Shown here one piece after another: positions 17,925-27,452 of a stretch of 64,000 nt of DNA (positions within the stretch are counted from its first letter, which is position 1; every line of letters begins with the position of its first letter). The DNA comes from an uncultured Rhodospirillaceae bacterium. Lineage in GTDB: Bacteria; Pseudomonadota; Alphaproteobacteria; Rhodospirillales; Casp-alpha2. The notes beneath the pieces were generated by a model. The model worked only from the letters and a program-made list of their open reading frames with translations, was not told where the DNA came from and searched no databases. A program made the position numbers and the translations under genes. The DNA is taken from NCBI GenBank assembly GCA_913030825.1, contig CAJWCU010000014.1, positions 33,154 to 97,153 of the forward strand, written 5' to 3'.

Positions 17925-17940
17925 TGGCATTCAATTTGCT
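17925..17940 (+). promoter_or_regulatory. Likely sigma-54 promoter of the porin gene
   Basis: TGGCAT-TCAAT-TTGCT matches the sigma-54 consensus TGGCAC-N5-TTGCW at 10 of 11 fixed bases, with the obligatory GG-N10-GC spacing. A start near 17952 would leave a leader of about 45 bases before the ATG at 17998. Confidence 0.65.
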
Positions 17941-17997
17941 ACCACCATTCTCAGTGGGGTGTACGCCTCGGGTAAACTGTGAAAAAGGATCAAGAAA

Positions 17998-18750
17998 ATG
18001 GCATCAGTGGTGCGGCTTTTGAGTGCCCTCGGCTTTGTGGCGGTTCTGGGTGTGTCCCTGCCGGCGCAGGCTGAAGGGATGAAGTTCCCGGGAACCTTCT
18101 CGGCCAATGCGGGCTTGGTGACCGAATATCGCTTCCGTGGCCTTGACCAGTCCTCTCAGAAACCGGCCCTGCAGGGCGGTATCGACTGGTCCATCGACAC
18201 CGGCATGGGCGGCACGTCCGTCTATCTCGGCACGTGGGGCTCCAACGTTGACTTCGGCGACGGCGACAAGGCTTCGGCCGAGATCGACTACTACGGTGGT
18301 GTTTCCGGTTCCGTTGAAGACATCGGCTGGGACGTCGGCTTCATCTACTATTCCTATCCGGGCGCTTCCGATGACGTGAACTACGACCTCTGGGAAGTCT
18401 ACCTGGGTCTGAGCTACGACATCATGGACGGCCTGTCGATCGGTGGTAACTATGCTTACTCGCCGGACTTCTTCGGCGGCAGCGGCACCGGTCACTGGAT
18501 GACCGCCAACGTTTCCTATGCGGTTCCGGTTGACTTCCTTGCCGGCATCACCCTCGATGCCAGCATCGGTAAGCAGCTCATCGAAAAGAATTCCACCTTT
18601 GGCCAGAACGACTATCTGACCTGGTCCATCGGTGCCAGCCTCGGCCTGACCGACAACGTCTCCATGGGCGTTCAGTACATCGATACCGACATCTCCGGCA
18701 GCAGCCTGGCGAGCGAAGTCGTGATCGGTTCGCTGACGGCGTCCTTCTAA
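17998..18750 (+). CDS. TorF-family putative porin (Gcw_chp)
   Basis: 250 aa outer-membrane beta-barrel protein of the TIGR02001/Gcw_chp family. A signal peptide ends PAQAEG near residue 24. Barrel-like alternation follows: the family signature SANAGLVTEYRFRGLDQS at the start, SAEIDYYGG in the middle, and a C-terminal phenylalanine (GSLTASF) typical of barrel assembly. The family is often found next to glnK-amtB, which fits the likely sigma-54 promoter here, but no amtB is in this window. The ribosome site is AAAGGA. A very strong terminator follows, so it is a single-gene unit. Confidence 0.88.
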   Translation: MASVVRLLSALGFVAVLGVSLPAQAEGMKFPGTFSANAGLVTEYRFRGLDQSSQKPALQGGIDWSIDTGMGGTSVYLGTWGSNVDFGDGDKASAEIDYYGGVSGSVEDIGWDVGFIYYSYPGASDDVNYDLWEVYLGLSYDIMDGLSIGGNYAYSPDFFGGSGTGHWMTANVSYAVPVDFLAGITLDASIGKQLIEKNSTFGQNDYLTWSIGASLGLTDNVSMGVQYIDTDISGSSLASEVVIGSLTASF

Positions 18751-18826
18751 GACGTCTAAGGCCGACTGCCTGATATCGGCGGATGCGGGCTTCTTGCCCG
18801 GCGTCCGACCCGGTTGAACACAAGGC

Positions 18827-18883
18827 CGCAAGCCGCCCCCTGCCGGATCACAGACCGGCAGGGGGTTGCTTGCGTCTTTTTTT
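18827..18883 (+). terminator. Strong rho-independent terminator after the porin gene
   Basis: CGCAAGC and CCCCCTGCCGG pair perfectly with CCGGCAGGGGG and GCTTGCG around an 8-base loop, followed by TCTTTTTTT. The remaining part of the gap to gatC (to 19113) shows only a small hairpin, GTCCC-TTC-GGGAC, at 19081-19093. Confidence 0.9.
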
Positions 18884-19113
18884 GCCTGCTTCCCATCGCG
18901 TGTCCGCCTTCGGAAGCCGGCTCCGAATTCCAGCGAATTTGTCGGCCGCGCAAGGCCCTGGCGCTTGCCGCGACCGGGCCCGGATGGTAATTTCCGCGCC
19001 CTCCGATCCCTTGTTCGTTGTCTGTTGTCCCGCATTTCGATGAGGCCGACGGGCGGACCGGGGGTCGCCTTGATTGAACCGTCCCTTCGGGACCTGCCCT
19101 TTCTGGAACCGAT

Positions 19114-19401
19114 ATGTCCCTAGACAAGAACGATGTCCGCCGGGTCGCCTTTCTCGCCCGTATCCGCGTCGAAGAAGACGACCTGCAGCCCGTGGCTGAA
19201 GATTTGAACAACATCATCGCCTGGGTCGAACAATTGTCCGAGGTCGATACGGACGGCGTGCAGCCCTTGACCAGTGTCGAGGCCATGGCCATGCCGAAGC
19301 GCGAGGACAAGGTCACCGACGGCGGCGACCCGGACCGTGTGCTGGGTAATGCGCCCGACCGTGTCGGCGATTTCTACGCCGTGCCGAAGGTGGTCGACTG
19401 A
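19114..19401 (+). CDS. gatC: Asp/Glu-tRNA amidotransferase subunit C
   Basis: 95 aa small subunit that stabilises GatA in the GatCAB complex, which amidates misacylated Glu-tRNA(Gln) and/or Asp-tRNA(Asn). The family pattern is clear: [36 protein letters not shown], and the C-terminal FYAVPKVVD. The stop overlaps the gatA start (TGATG). First gene of gatCAB. Confidence 0.95.
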   Translation: MSLDKNDVRRVAFLARIRVEEDDLQPVAEDLNNIIAWVEQLSEVDTDGVQPLTSVEAMAMPKREDKVTDGGDPDRVLGNAPDRVGDFYAVPKVVD

Positions 19402-20897
19402 TGGCGGGGGCTTCCGAAAAAGGTTTGAACGCCCTTGGCGTCGCCGATATTCGTGACGGCCTGGCCGCCGGCGATTTCACCGCCCTCGAGGTGACGGAGG
19501 CGAGCCTCGCCGCCGCGGAGGCCGCGTCGGACCTCAATGCCTTCATCACCTTGACGCCCGAGATCGCGCGCGAGCGGGCCAAGGCATCTGATGATCGGCG
19601 TGCCAAGGGGGCGGCCCTCGGTCCTCTCGATGGCATGCCGGTCGCGGTCAAGGACCTGTTCTGCACCGAAGGCGTGCTGACCACCGCCGCCTCGCACATC
19701 CTCGACGGCTTCGTGCCGGCCTACGAATCGACCGTTAGCGGCAATCTGCGCGACGCCGGCGCGGTGATGATCGGCAAGACCAACCTGGACGAATTCGCCA
19801 TGGGCTCGTCCAACATGACCAGTTATTATGCGCCGGTGAAGAACCCCTGGGTCGGCCCGAACGGCGAGGATCTGGTGCCGGGCGGCTCGTCTGGCGGCTC
19901 GGCCACGGCCGTGGCGGCGCAGATCTGCCCGGCGGCGCTGGGCACGGACACCGGCGGCTCAATCCGCCAGCCGGCCTCGCTCTGCGGCATTGTCGGGATG
20001 AAGCCGACCTACGGGCGTTGTTCGCGATGGGGCATCGTTGCCTTCGCCTCCAGCTTGGACCAGGCCGGGCCCTTCGCCCGTTCCGTCAAGGACGCGGCGC
20101 TGATGCTGGGCGTCATGGCGGGTAACGATCCCAAGGACACGACCTCGGCCCCCAACGCGGTGCCCGATTTCGAAGCGGCGCTGGCGGGCGGGGTCAAAGG
20201 GCTCCGCGTCGGCATTCCCGCCGAATACACGATGGACGGCATGCCCGCCGAAATTCAGGCGCTCTGGGATCAAGGTGCCGAATGGCTTAAGGCGCAGGGT
20301 GCCGAGATCAAACAGGTCTCGCTGCCCCATACCAAATACGCGTTGCCGGCCTACTACATTGTGGCCCCGGCCGAGGCGTCTTCGAACCTGGCCCGTTACG
20401 ACGGCGTGCGCTACGGCCTGCGGGTCGAGGGCGACACCTTGGACGAGATGTACGCCAATACCCGCGGCGAAGGCTTCGGCGCCGAGGTTCGCCGTCGCGT
20501 GATGATCGGCACCTATGTGCTCTCCGCGGGGTATTACGACGCCTATTACGTCAAGGCGCAGAAGGTCCGTACCCGCATCCTGGAAGATTTCACCAAGGCG
20601 TTTCAGGACGTCGACGTGCTGCTGACCCCGACCGCGCCCAACGCGGCCTTCCCGGTGGGGGCGAAGATGGACGACCCCATCGCCATGTACCTGAACGACG
20701 TGTTCACCGTGCCCGCCAACCTAGCCGGTCTGCCGGGCATCAGCGTGCCGGCGGGACTGGACAAGGATGGCCTGCCGCTGGGCCTGCAACTGGTCGGCAA
20801 GCCGTTCGACGAAGCGACCTTGTTCCGTTGCGCCCAGGCGCTGGAAGAGGCGGCGGACTTCACCGCCCTGCCGAAATACCTGGGAGGGCAGGGCTGA
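19401..20897 (+). CDS. gatA: Asp/Glu-tRNA amidotransferase subunit A
   Basis: 498 aa amidase-signature enzyme that releases ammonia from glutamine for the GatB active site. The Ser-cisSer-Lys triad is visible as Lys84 (VAVKDLF), Ser163 (GGSSGGSA) and Ser187 ([12 protein letters not shown]). Length is normal for GatA. It overlaps gatC and gatB by one base each, implying translational coupling and balanced subunit supply. Confidence 0.97.
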   Translation: MAGASEKGLNALGVADIRDGLAAGDFTALEVTEASLAAAEAASDLNAFITLTPEIARERAKASDDRRAKGAALGPLDGMPVAVKDLFCTEGVLTTAASHILDGFVPAYESTVSGNLRDAGAVMIGKTNLDEFAMGSSNMTSYYAPVKNPWVGPNGEDLVPGGSSGGSATAVAAQICPAALGTDTGGSIRQPASLCGIVGMKPTYGRCSRWGIVAFASSLDQAGPFARSVKDAALMLGVMAGNDPKDTTSAPNAVPDFEAALAGGVKGLRVGIPAEYTMDGMPAEIQALWDQGAEWLKAQGAEIKQVSLPHTKYALPAYYIVAPAEASSNLARYDGVRYGLRVEGDTLDEMYANTRGEGFGAEVRRRVMIGTYVLSAGYYDAYYVKAQKVRTRILEDFTKAFQDVDVLLTPTAPNAAFPVGAKMDDPIAMYLNDVFTVPANLAGLPGISVPAGLDKDGLPLGLQLVGKPFDEATLFRCAQALEEAADFTALPKYLGGQG

Positions 20898-22354
20898 TGA
20901 GCTACATCGTTCAAGGCGATACGGGCGACTGGGAAGTCGTCATCGGGCTGGAAGTCCACGCCCAGGTCGCCTCAAAGGCCAAGCTGTTCTCCGGCTCGCC
21001 CACGGCCTTCGGCGCCGAGCCCAATTCCCAGGTCTCGCTGGTCGATGCCGCCATGCCCGGCATGCTGCCGGTGATCAACGCCTATTGCGTCGAACAGGCG
21101 GTCAAGACGGGCTTGGGCCTGAACGCCCAGATCAACAAGATCAGTGTGTTCGAACGCAAGAACTACTTCTACGCCGACCTGCCGCAGGGCTATCAGATTT
21201 CCCAATACCTGCACCCCGTGGTCGGCGAGGGCATCGTGACGGTCGACCTAGCCGACGGGACGACCCGCGACATCGGGATCGAACGCCTGCATATGGAGCA
21301 GGACGCCGGCAAGTCCATGCACGACCAGGACCCGAAACGGTCGATGATCGACCTGAACCGGGCCGGCGTCTGCCTGATGGAAATCGTCACCAAGCCCGAT
21401 ATCCGGTCGCCCGAGGAAGCCGGCGCCTTCGTGCGCAAGCTGCGCTCGATCCTGCGCTATCTGGGGACCTGCGACGGCAACATGGAGCAGGGCTCCATGC
21501 GCGCCGACGTCAACGTCTCCGTCCGCAAGGTGGGCGAGACTGAATACCGCACCCGGGCCGAGATCAAGAACGTGAACTCCGTCCGCTTCATCATGCAGGC
21601 CATCGAGATCGAGGCCGAACGCCAGATCGAGGTGCACGAAAGCGGCGGCGAGGTCGTTCAGGAAACCCGCCTGATGGATCCCAACAAGGGCGAGACCCGG
21701 TCCATGCGGGCCAAGGAATTCGCCCATGACTACCGCTATTTCCCGGACCCGGACCTGCTGCCCCTGGAGTTGACGGACGACTTCATCGAAGGCATCCGCG
21801 CGACCCTGCCGGAACTACCCGACGCCAAGAAGCAGCGCTTCATGGATGACATGGGCTTGTCCGCCAAGGACGCGACGACCCTGGTCGCCGACCGCGAAAG
21901 CGCCGAATACTTCGAAGCCGTCGCCGCCAAGCACGACGCCAAGAAGGCCGCCAACTGGGTGACGAACGATCTGTTCGGCGCCCTGAACAAGGCGGGACTC
22001 ACGATCGCCGAAAGCCCGATTTCGGCCGATCACATGGCCAAGTTGCTGACTCTGATGGACGACGGCACGATTTCCGGCAAGATCGCCAAGGACGTGTTCG
22101 AAATCATGTGGGAGACCTCGGACGATCCGGAAAAGATCGTCGAGGACAAGGGCCTGAAGCAGATCACCGACACCGGTGCCATCGAGGCCGCGGTGGACGA
22201 GATCATCGCCGCCAACCCGGGCCAGGCCGACGAAGTGCGCGGCGGCAACGACAAGGCCATCGGCTGGTTCGTCGGCCAGGTCATGAAGGCGACCCAGGGC
22301 AAGGCCAACCCGCAACAGGTCAACCAGCTGCTGCGCGACAAGCTGAAGGGGTAG
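20897..22354 (+). CDS. gatB: Asp/Glu-tRNA amidotransferase subunit B
   Basis: 485 aa kinase-like subunit that activates the tRNA-bound carboxylate and transfers ammonia. Conserved blocks: [53 protein letters not shown] and the YqeY-like C-terminal tail ([16 protein letters not shown]). The ATG at 20897 overlaps the gatA stop and fits the family N-terminus; an open frame continues upstream inside gatA but is not used. Confidence 0.97.
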   Translation: MSYIVQGDTGDWEVVIGLEVHAQVASKAKLFSGSPTAFGAEPNSQVSLVDAAMPGMLPVINAYCVEQAVKTGLGLNAQINKISVFERKNYFYADLPQGYQISQYLHPVVGEGIVTVDLADGTTRDIGIERLHMEQDAGKSMHDQDPKRSMIDLNRAGVCLMEIVTKPDIRSPEEAGAFVRKLRSILRYLGTCDGNMEQGSMRADVNVSVRKVGETEYRTRAEIKNVNSVRFIMQAIEIEAERQIEVHESGGEVVQETRLMDPNKGETRSMRAKEFAHDYRYFPDPDLLPLELTDDFIEGIRATLPELPDAKKQRFMDDMGLSAKDATTLVADRESAEYFEAVAAKHDAKKAANWVTNDLFGALNKAGLTIAESPISADHMAKLLTLMDDGTISGKIAKDVFEIMWETSDDPEKIVEDKGLKQITDTGAIEAAVDEIIAANPGQADEVRGGNDKAIGWFVGQVMKATQGKANPQQVNQLLRDKLKG

Positions 22355-22359
22355 GGGCC

Positions 22360-22866
22360 GTGCACATCCGCCCCTATGCCCCGGCGGATCACGAACGGGT
22401 CCGCCAAATCTTCCTCGACTGGAACCATCACATCACCCAGCCGGGTATGGAGAACCTGTTCGCGTCCTACATCCAATTGGCGCTGGACGAGGAAATCGAC
22501 TGTATCCCCGATTATTATGGGCGGCCCGGCTTCGGCTTCTGGGTCGCCGAGATCGACGGCGAGGTCGCCGGGATGGTCGGATTAGAGGATGTCGGCAAGG
22601 GGGCGGCCGAGGTGCGGCGCATGTACGTCGCCGCCGAATTCCGCCGCCGGGGGCTGGGCCGCAAGCTGCTGCGCTTCGTCGAGGGCAAGGCCCGCGACAT
22701 GGGGTTCGAGCGGATGGTCCTTTCGACCTCGGCGTTGCAGCCGCAGGCCAAGGCGCTTTATGAGGTTGCGGGCTACGACCTGGAACGCGAGGAAGTCTCG
22801 ACGACCCAGACCAAACGCACGGCCGGATCCGGCCTGATGCGGTACTACTTCGCCAAAGATCTTTAG
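22360..22866 (+). CDS. GNAT-family N-acetyltransferase
   Basis: 168 aa. The acetyl-CoA-binding core is in VRRMYVAAEFRRRGLGRKLL (R-R-x-G-L-G P-loop equivalent) with the downstream ALYEVAGYD motif. The start is GTG at 22360, five bases after the gatB stop, and GGGGTAGGGG supplies a ribosome site, so it is probably cotranscribed with gatCAB. The substrate is not evident. Confidence 0.85.
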   Translation: MHIRPYAPADHERVRQIFLDWNHHITQPGMENLFASYIQLALDEEIDCIPDYYGRPGFGFWVAEIDGEVAGMVGLEDVGKGAAEVRRMYVAAEFRRRGLGRKLLRFVEGKARDMGFERMVLSTSALQPQAKALYEVAGYDLEREEVSTTQTKRTAGSGLMRYYFAKDL

Positions 22867-22896
22867 CCGGTCCCGAGGGCGACCGGCGACCGATGC

Positions 22897-24813
22897 TCAA
22901 TGGCCGCTGAACGGCGGCTCCAGGACGGGCAGGGTCACGGTGAAGATCGTGCCGCCCGACGGGTTGGGGTCGATGGACAGGCGGCCGTTATTGACCTGAA
23001 CCAGTTGCCGGCAAAGGGCGAGGCCCACACCGGTGCCGATCTCCCCCTTGCTGCCGGTCGCCAGATCGGCGCTTTCCCCGGACAGCACGCGGTCGATCAG
23101 TTCCCGGTCCATGCCGATGCCCGTATCGGTGATCGTGACCCGCGCCTCGGTGCCTGTGTGGCTGACAGAGACCGAGACCTGGCCGCCTTTCGGCGTGAAT
23201 TTCAGGGCGTTGTTGACCAGATTGCGGATCACCGTGGAAATCTGGTGGCGGTCGACGCTGACCTTGACCGGCGCGCCGGGCTCGACCTTCAGGACGACGC
23301 CCCGCAGCGAGGCATCGGCCGAATAGACGCCTGCCGTTTCGCGCGCCAAGCCGCCCAGGTCGGTGGTTTCCATATGGGTCTGACGCTGCCCCGTGCGGAC
23401 CAGTGCCCATTCCAATAGGTTTTCCAGAACCTCCGAGGCATTGCGTCCGGCTTCGTAGAGCTTTTCGCCGTATTCATGGACGGTCTTCGGATCGAGACGC
23501 CGGTTGGGATCGGCCAGTAACTGGGCATAGATCAGCAACGGATTGAACAGGTTGCGGATGTCGTGGCCGATGACGGTCAGCAGAACGTCCTTCTGGCTGT
23601 TGCTTTCCTCCAATTCGTCCGTGCGCTGAGCCAGCGCGCCCTGGGCGCGTTCCCGTTCTTCCATTTCTCGGCGCAGACGTTGGTTGAAGGCGGCCAGCCA
23701 CAAACCCGCCAACAAGGCCAGAATGGCGGTGATGGACGCGCCGACCAGAGCCCAGGGCATCCAATCGGGCAGGTCGTCCATTGTGTCCCGCCGATAGATG
23801 AAGCCGCTGAGCGACATGTCTTTCGGCAGCAGCCCAAGCCCTGCGTAATGCTGGGCGATGCGCTCCCAGCGGGACGGATTGATGAATCCCACCGGCACGA
23901 CGTCGGCGAGGATCAAATCGGCGGACGTGCGCGCTTCGTAAAGCAGGTTCTCCCGCGATTTGCGGTTGCCGTAGGTGGCGCGGATGTAATCGACGATTTC
24001 TTCCGGATGGGCCATGGCATACCGCCAGCCTTCCAGAGAGGCTTCCCGGAATGCCCGAACCATTTCCGGGTCCTTGTCGATCACGTCTTCCGTGGTGAAC
24101 AGGTTGTCGCCGTAGAAATCGACGCCGCCGTCGATCGGCCGGAACAGGCGCACGGGGCCGACCTCGCGTTCGTATTCGAAGGACTCGTCCGTGGCATACA
24201 TGCTCATGGCATCAACGTGGCCCGAGCGTAGATCGTCGGTGTCGAACGTGTGTTCGACGAAATTCATATGGTTGATGTCCAGGCCTTCGGCGGCGAAATA
24301 GGCCATCAGTTCCGTTTCATGCGGCGCGATCATGATTTTGCCGCGGGCCAGTTGGTGGATGTTGTGGATCGGGGAACTGGCGTCGAGCATCAAGGCCAGC
24401 GGCGAATGCTGGTAGATCACGGCGAGCACGACCACCGGATCGCCGGCCGCGCGCATCATCAACAAATCCGTCGTGCCGACACCGAATTCAGCCTCGCCCT
24501 TGGCGACGGCTTCCATGGGCTTGCTGCCCGGTACCGCGGGCTTGATCGTGACGTCCAGACCGCGTTTGCGGTAGAAGCCCCGCGCCTGCGCCGCGTAGTA
24601 CCCGGCGAATTGAAACTGATGCGCCCATTTAAGTTGCAGCGTTACCTTGACCGATTGCGATGGGGCGGAACTTTGGGCGCGGACCGGCAGGGCGCTGTCC
24701 AAAAGGAGCAGCCCCGCGAAGGTCAATGCAATCAGGAAACGGTACAAAATCGAGGGCCTGTTTGTTTGTTCGGCGTCAACGCCTGTTATGGTCCGTATTC
24801 GGTTTCGATCCAC
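22897..24813 (-). CDS. Sensor histidine kinase with NMT1/THI5-type periplasmic domain
   Basis: About 638 aa. A signal/anchor (LIALTFAGLLLLDSALPVRA) precedes a full NMT1/THI5-like periplasmic binding domain of about 300 residues (TLQLKWAHQFQFAGYYAAQA, GTTDLLMMRAAGDPVVVLAV). A membrane helix (MPWALVGASITAILALLAGL) and coiled coil lead to a HisKA domain (VIGHDIRNLFNPL) and an HATPase domain (NNALKFTPKGG, DTGIGM, GTGVGLALC). The domain order suggests direct sensing of a small periplasmic ligand, perhaps a pyrimidine-like compound. The start is uncertain: GTG 24813 or TTG 24747, neither with a strong ribosome site. The open frame continues far upstream over the divergent gene and is not used. No response regulator is adjacent. 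Confidence 0.82.
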   Translation of the reverse strand: MDRNRIRTITGVDAEQTNRPSILYRFLIALTFAGLLLLDSALPVRAQSSAPSQSVKVTLQLKWAHQFQFAGYYAAQARGFYRKRGLDVTIKPAVPGSKPMEAVAKGEAEFGVGTTDLLMMRAAGDPVVVLAVIYQHSPLALMLDASSPIHNIHQLARGKIMIAPHETELMAYFAAEGLDINHMNFVEHTFDTDDLRSGHVDAMSMYATDESFEYEREVGPVRLFRPIDGGVDFYGDNLFTTEDVIDKDPEMVRAFREASLEGWRYAMAHPEEIVDYIRATYGNRKSRENLLYEARTSADLILADVVPVGFINPSRWERIAQHYAGLGLLPKDMSLSGFIYRRDTMDDLPDWMPWALVGASITAILALLAGLWLAAFNQRLRREMEERERAQGALAQRTDELEESNSQKDVLLTVIGHDIRNLFNPLLIYAQLLADPNRRLDPKTVHEYGEKLYEAGRNASEVLENLLEWALVRTGQRQTHMETTDLGGLARETAGVYSADASLRGVVLKVEPGAPVKVSVDRHQISTVIRNLVNNALKFTPKGGQVSVSVSHTGTEARVTITDTGIGMDRELIDRVLSGESADLATGSKGEIGTGVGLALCRQLVQVNNGRLSIDPNPSGGTIFTVTLPVLEPPFSGH

Positions 24814-24951
24814 GGCAGCAGCTGTGCCGCCGACGTGAAATGACCACGGGCTTCGTTCGGCCGGGCTGGCCGCCCGAACGAACAGGGTGCAAAATTGAGC
24901 ATAAATATACAAGGGGTCTAAGATAATAGAGACAATAATCGGAGAGGCCGC

Positions 24952-25323
24952 GTGTTCGAAGTCGATGAAGATGCCGTGTCCGAGGACGCGGTAGAGGAAA
25001 AGCAGGATGATTCCCTGTTTTGCGCGCGCTGCGGCCATCTGGTGACCCGCGCCGGATGGGCCGCCCGGCCCGAAGGCGGGCATGAACGGGTCTGCGCCAA
25101 CCCGGCGGGTCGGATGTTTCAGGTGGTCGGCTTTCTGGAGGCTCCCGGCGCCGCCGACCGGGGGGCGCCAACCGAGGAATTCACCTGGTTTCCGGGTTAT
25201 GCCTGGAACTTTGCCGTCTGCCGGGGCTGCGGGGACCATCTGGGTTGGCGCTACACCGGCGACCAGGACCCGCCTGTGTTCTGGGGCCTGATTAAGGACC
25301 GACTGACCAGTCAGCCGAAATAG
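24952..25323 (+). CDS. CULT-domain protein (bacterial cereblon homologue)
   Basis: 123 aa protein made of a single CULT domain, the thalidomide- and ligand-binding fold of cereblon. Zinc ligands are Cys24/Cys27 (FCARCGHL) and Cys90/Cys93 (CRGCGDHLGW). The aromatic cage residues Trp79, Trp85, Trp99 and Tyr101 occur with the spacing and numbering I recall for the Magnetospirillum gryphiswaldense protein MsCI4. It starts with GTG at 24952 behind CGGAGAGG. It is divergent from the NMT1 kinase and 12 bp upstream of a SelW-like gene. The biological role of bacterial CULT proteins is not established. Confidence 0.9.
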   Translation: MFEVDEDAVSEDAVEEKQDDSLFCARCGHLVTRAGWAARPEGGHERVCANPAGRMFQVVGFLEAPGAADRGAPTEEFTWFPGYAWNFAVCRGCGDHLGWRYTGDQDPPVFWGLIKDRLTSQPK

Positions 25324-25335
25324 GAGCAGATCATC

Positions 25336-25632
25336 ATGTCCAAACCGACCGTCGCCATCCGATATTGCACGGGCTGCCGCTGGCTGCTGCGGGCCGCCTG
25401 GATGGCGCAGGAACTGCTCACGACCTTCGAGGATGATCTGGCGGAGGTTTCGCTGGTGCCCGACCATGTCGGCGGGCGTTTCATTGTCAGCGTCGGTGAG
25501 ACCGTTGTTTGGGACCGCAAGCGCGACGGCGGGTTCCCCGAGATCAAGGTTCTGAAGCAACGGGTGCGGGATATCGTCGCGCCGGACCGGGACCTGGGCC
25601 ATTCGGGCCGTCATTCGGGCGCCGGAGGATAA
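25336..25632 (+). CDS. SelT/SelW/SelH (Rdx) family protein
   Basis: 98 aa thioredoxin-like protein of the selenoprotein W-related family. The redox motif is CTGC (Cys11, Cys14), where animal homologues carry CxxU; here both are cysteines. The family signature RYCTGCRWLLRA is followed by the conserved middle VGGRFIVSVGETVVWDRKR and DGGFPEIKVLKQRVRD. It is 12 bp from the CULT gene and probably cotranscribed with it. A redox role is inferred; partners are unknown. Confidence 0.9.
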   Translation: MSKPTVAIRYCTGCRWLLRAAWMAQELLTTFEDDLAEVSLVPDHVGGRFIVSVGETVVWDRKRDGGFPEIKVLKQRVRDIVAPDRDLGHSGRHSGAGG

Positions 25633-25744
25633 GGTGTTTTCCCGATATGGGTTCGATCGCGGACTCCCCCGGCCTTTGGCGACCTGATAGCCTTCTCGAC
25701 AGAAAAATTTGGCAACAAACGCCAACGATAAACGGAGGATCGAT

Positions 25745-27418
25745 ATGGATTTGGTGATTCGCGGCGCAGCCATTTACGACGGCAAGGGAGGGGCACCTTT
25801 CCAGGGGGATGTCGCGGTCAAGGACGGACGGATTGCCGCCGTCGGCAAAGTCGCGGAGACGGGGGCGGAGGAAATCGACGCCACCGGCCTGGCTCTGATG
25901 CCCGGCATCATCGACAGCCATACTCATTTCGACGCTCAGATCACCTGGGACCCGGGCTGCACGCCGTCGCCGGAATTGGGGGTGACCAGTGTGCTGATCG
26001 GCAATTGCGGGTTCACCATCGCCCCCTGTCGGGAGCCCGACCGCGACCTGATTATGAAGAATCTGGTCCAGGTCGAGGGCATGTCCCTGGACGTCCTGCG
26101 CGGCGGCATCAAATGGGATTTCGAGACCTTTCCTCAGTATCTCGACATGCTGGAGGCGCAAGGCTCGGTCATGAACGTCGGCGCCTTCCTGGGCCACTCG
26201 TCGATCCGTACCTACGTCATGGGTGCTGCCGCCACGGAACGGGCCGCCAACGACGACGAAATCTCGGAAATGGCCGATTTGGTCCGGGCCGGGATGAAGG
26301 CCGGGGCGGTCGGCTTCGCGACCTCGACGGCACCCCAGCACAATGGCTGGGGCGGCATCCCCATGCCGTCGCGGCTGGCCGACCGCGAGGAATTGGAAAG
26401 CCTGGTCACCGCCATGGGCGAGGATGGCCGGGGCGTGTTCATGCTGACCAAGGGCAACACCACCGACGTGCCCTATCTGGAAACCGTCGCTGCCAAGGCG
26501 GGCCGTCCGGTGATGATCGCGGCATTGCTGCACAATCCGACCAACCCGGAAGGCACCTTCAACGATCTCGCCGCCGTCGCCGCCGCGCGGGCCAACGGGC
26601 GCGAGCTTTGGGGGCAGGTCTCGTGCTGTCCGCTCTATATGGATTTCTCGCTGAAGTCCGCCTACCCGATGGAAGGGCTGAACGCCTGGAAGCCGGCAAT
26701 GGAGGCGACGGGGGAGGCGCTCAAGGCCGTCTATGCCTCGCCCGAATTCCGTCAGGCCGTGAAGGACGAACTGGCCGGGCCCGCGGGGGTGCGCCTGTTC
26801 AACGGCGAATGGCATAAATTGGAAGTCACCGAGACGGCCAAGCCGGAAAACAAAGCCTACGATCAGAAGAAGGTGCAGGACCTGGCCGACGCGGCGGGCA
26901 AACATCCCTTGGATTGGATGCTCGACCTCGCCATATCGGAAGATCTGGAGACATTGTTCATGGCCGAGCTTCTGAATACCGATGAGGACGCCGTCGGCCG
27001 TATGATGGCCGATCCCAACGCCTCGGTCGCTCTGTCCGACGCGGGAGCACACCTGACGTTCTTCTGCGACGCTGGGTTCGGCCTGCACCTGATGGGACAT
27101 TGGAGCCGTGAATTAGGCAAGCTGACCTTGGAGGCGGCAACCCACGAGCTGACGGCCAAGCCCGCCGCCATCTACCGCATTCCCGAACGCGGCGAGATCA
27201 AAGAAGGCTATCATGCCGACCTGCTTCTGTTCGATCCGGCCACCGTGGGCCGGGGGCCGAAGCGCCGGGTGTTCGACCTGCCGGGGGGTGCCCCCCGTCT
27301 GACCACTGACGCCGTCGGCGTCCACGGTGTCTGGGTCAACGGAACCAAGGTCGCGGACGCCGAAGGTGCGACCGAAGCCGGACTGCCCGGCAAACTGCTG
27401 CGCAGCTTCGGCAGTTGA
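25745..27418 (+). CDS. Amidohydrolase, N-acyl-D-amino-acid deacylase family
   Basis: 557 aa metal-dependent hydrolase of the D-aminoacylase branch of the amidohydrolase superfamily. The metal-binding motif HTHFD is in GIIDSHTHFDAQITWDPG. The D-aminoacylase hallmark GNCGFTIAP follows, and the C-terminal beta-sandwich has GEIKEGYHADLLLFDP. The ATG at 25745 has GGAGG 7 bases upstream; an in-frame upstream extension to 25709 is unlikely. It heads a three-gene run with two dehydrogenases, suggesting deacylation followed by oxidation of the product. Substrate unknown. Confidence 0.88.
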   Translation: MDLVIRGAAIYDGKGGAPFQGDVAVKDGRIAAVGKVAETGAEEIDATGLALMPGIIDSHTHFDAQITWDPGCTPSPELGVTSVLIGNCGFTIAPCREPDRDLIMKNLVQVEGMSLDVLRGGIKWDFETFPQYLDMLEAQGSVMNVGAFLGHSSIRTYVMGAAATERAANDDEISEMADLVRAGMKAGAVGFATSTAPQHNGWGGIPMPSRLADREELESLVTAMGEDGRGVFMLTKGNTTDVPYLETVAAKAGRPVMIAALLHNPTNPEGTFNDLAAVAAARANGRELWGQVSCCPLYMDFSLKSAYPMEGLNAWKPAMEATGEALKAVYASPEFRQAVKDELAGPAGVRLFNGEWHKLEVTETAKPENKAYDQKKVQDLADAAGKHPLDWMLDLAISEDLETLFMAELLNTDEDAVGRMMADPNASVALSDAGAHLTFFCDAGFGLHLMGHWSRELGKLTLEAATHELTAKPAAIYRIPERGEIKEGYHADLLLFDPATVGRGPKRRVFDLPGGAPRLTTDAVGVHGVWVNGTKVADAEGATEAGLPGKLLRSFGS

Positions 27419-27452
27419 GCCAAGCGAAGATCACGAGACTAGGAGACCATTA

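Noticed and set aside
22866..22887. Hairpin GCCGGTC/GACCGGC between convergent genes
   Set aside because: No T-tract on either strand and only 7 bp, so termination is not supported.
25709..25725. TTGGC-N7-GCCAA inverted repeat before the amidohydrolase
   Set aside because: Arms of only five bases, with no matching second site or adjacent regulator.
24814..25773. Upstream extension of the NMT1 kinase frame to 958 codons
   Set aside because: The extension overlaps the well-supported CULT and Rdx genes on the other strand and carries no signal or domain.
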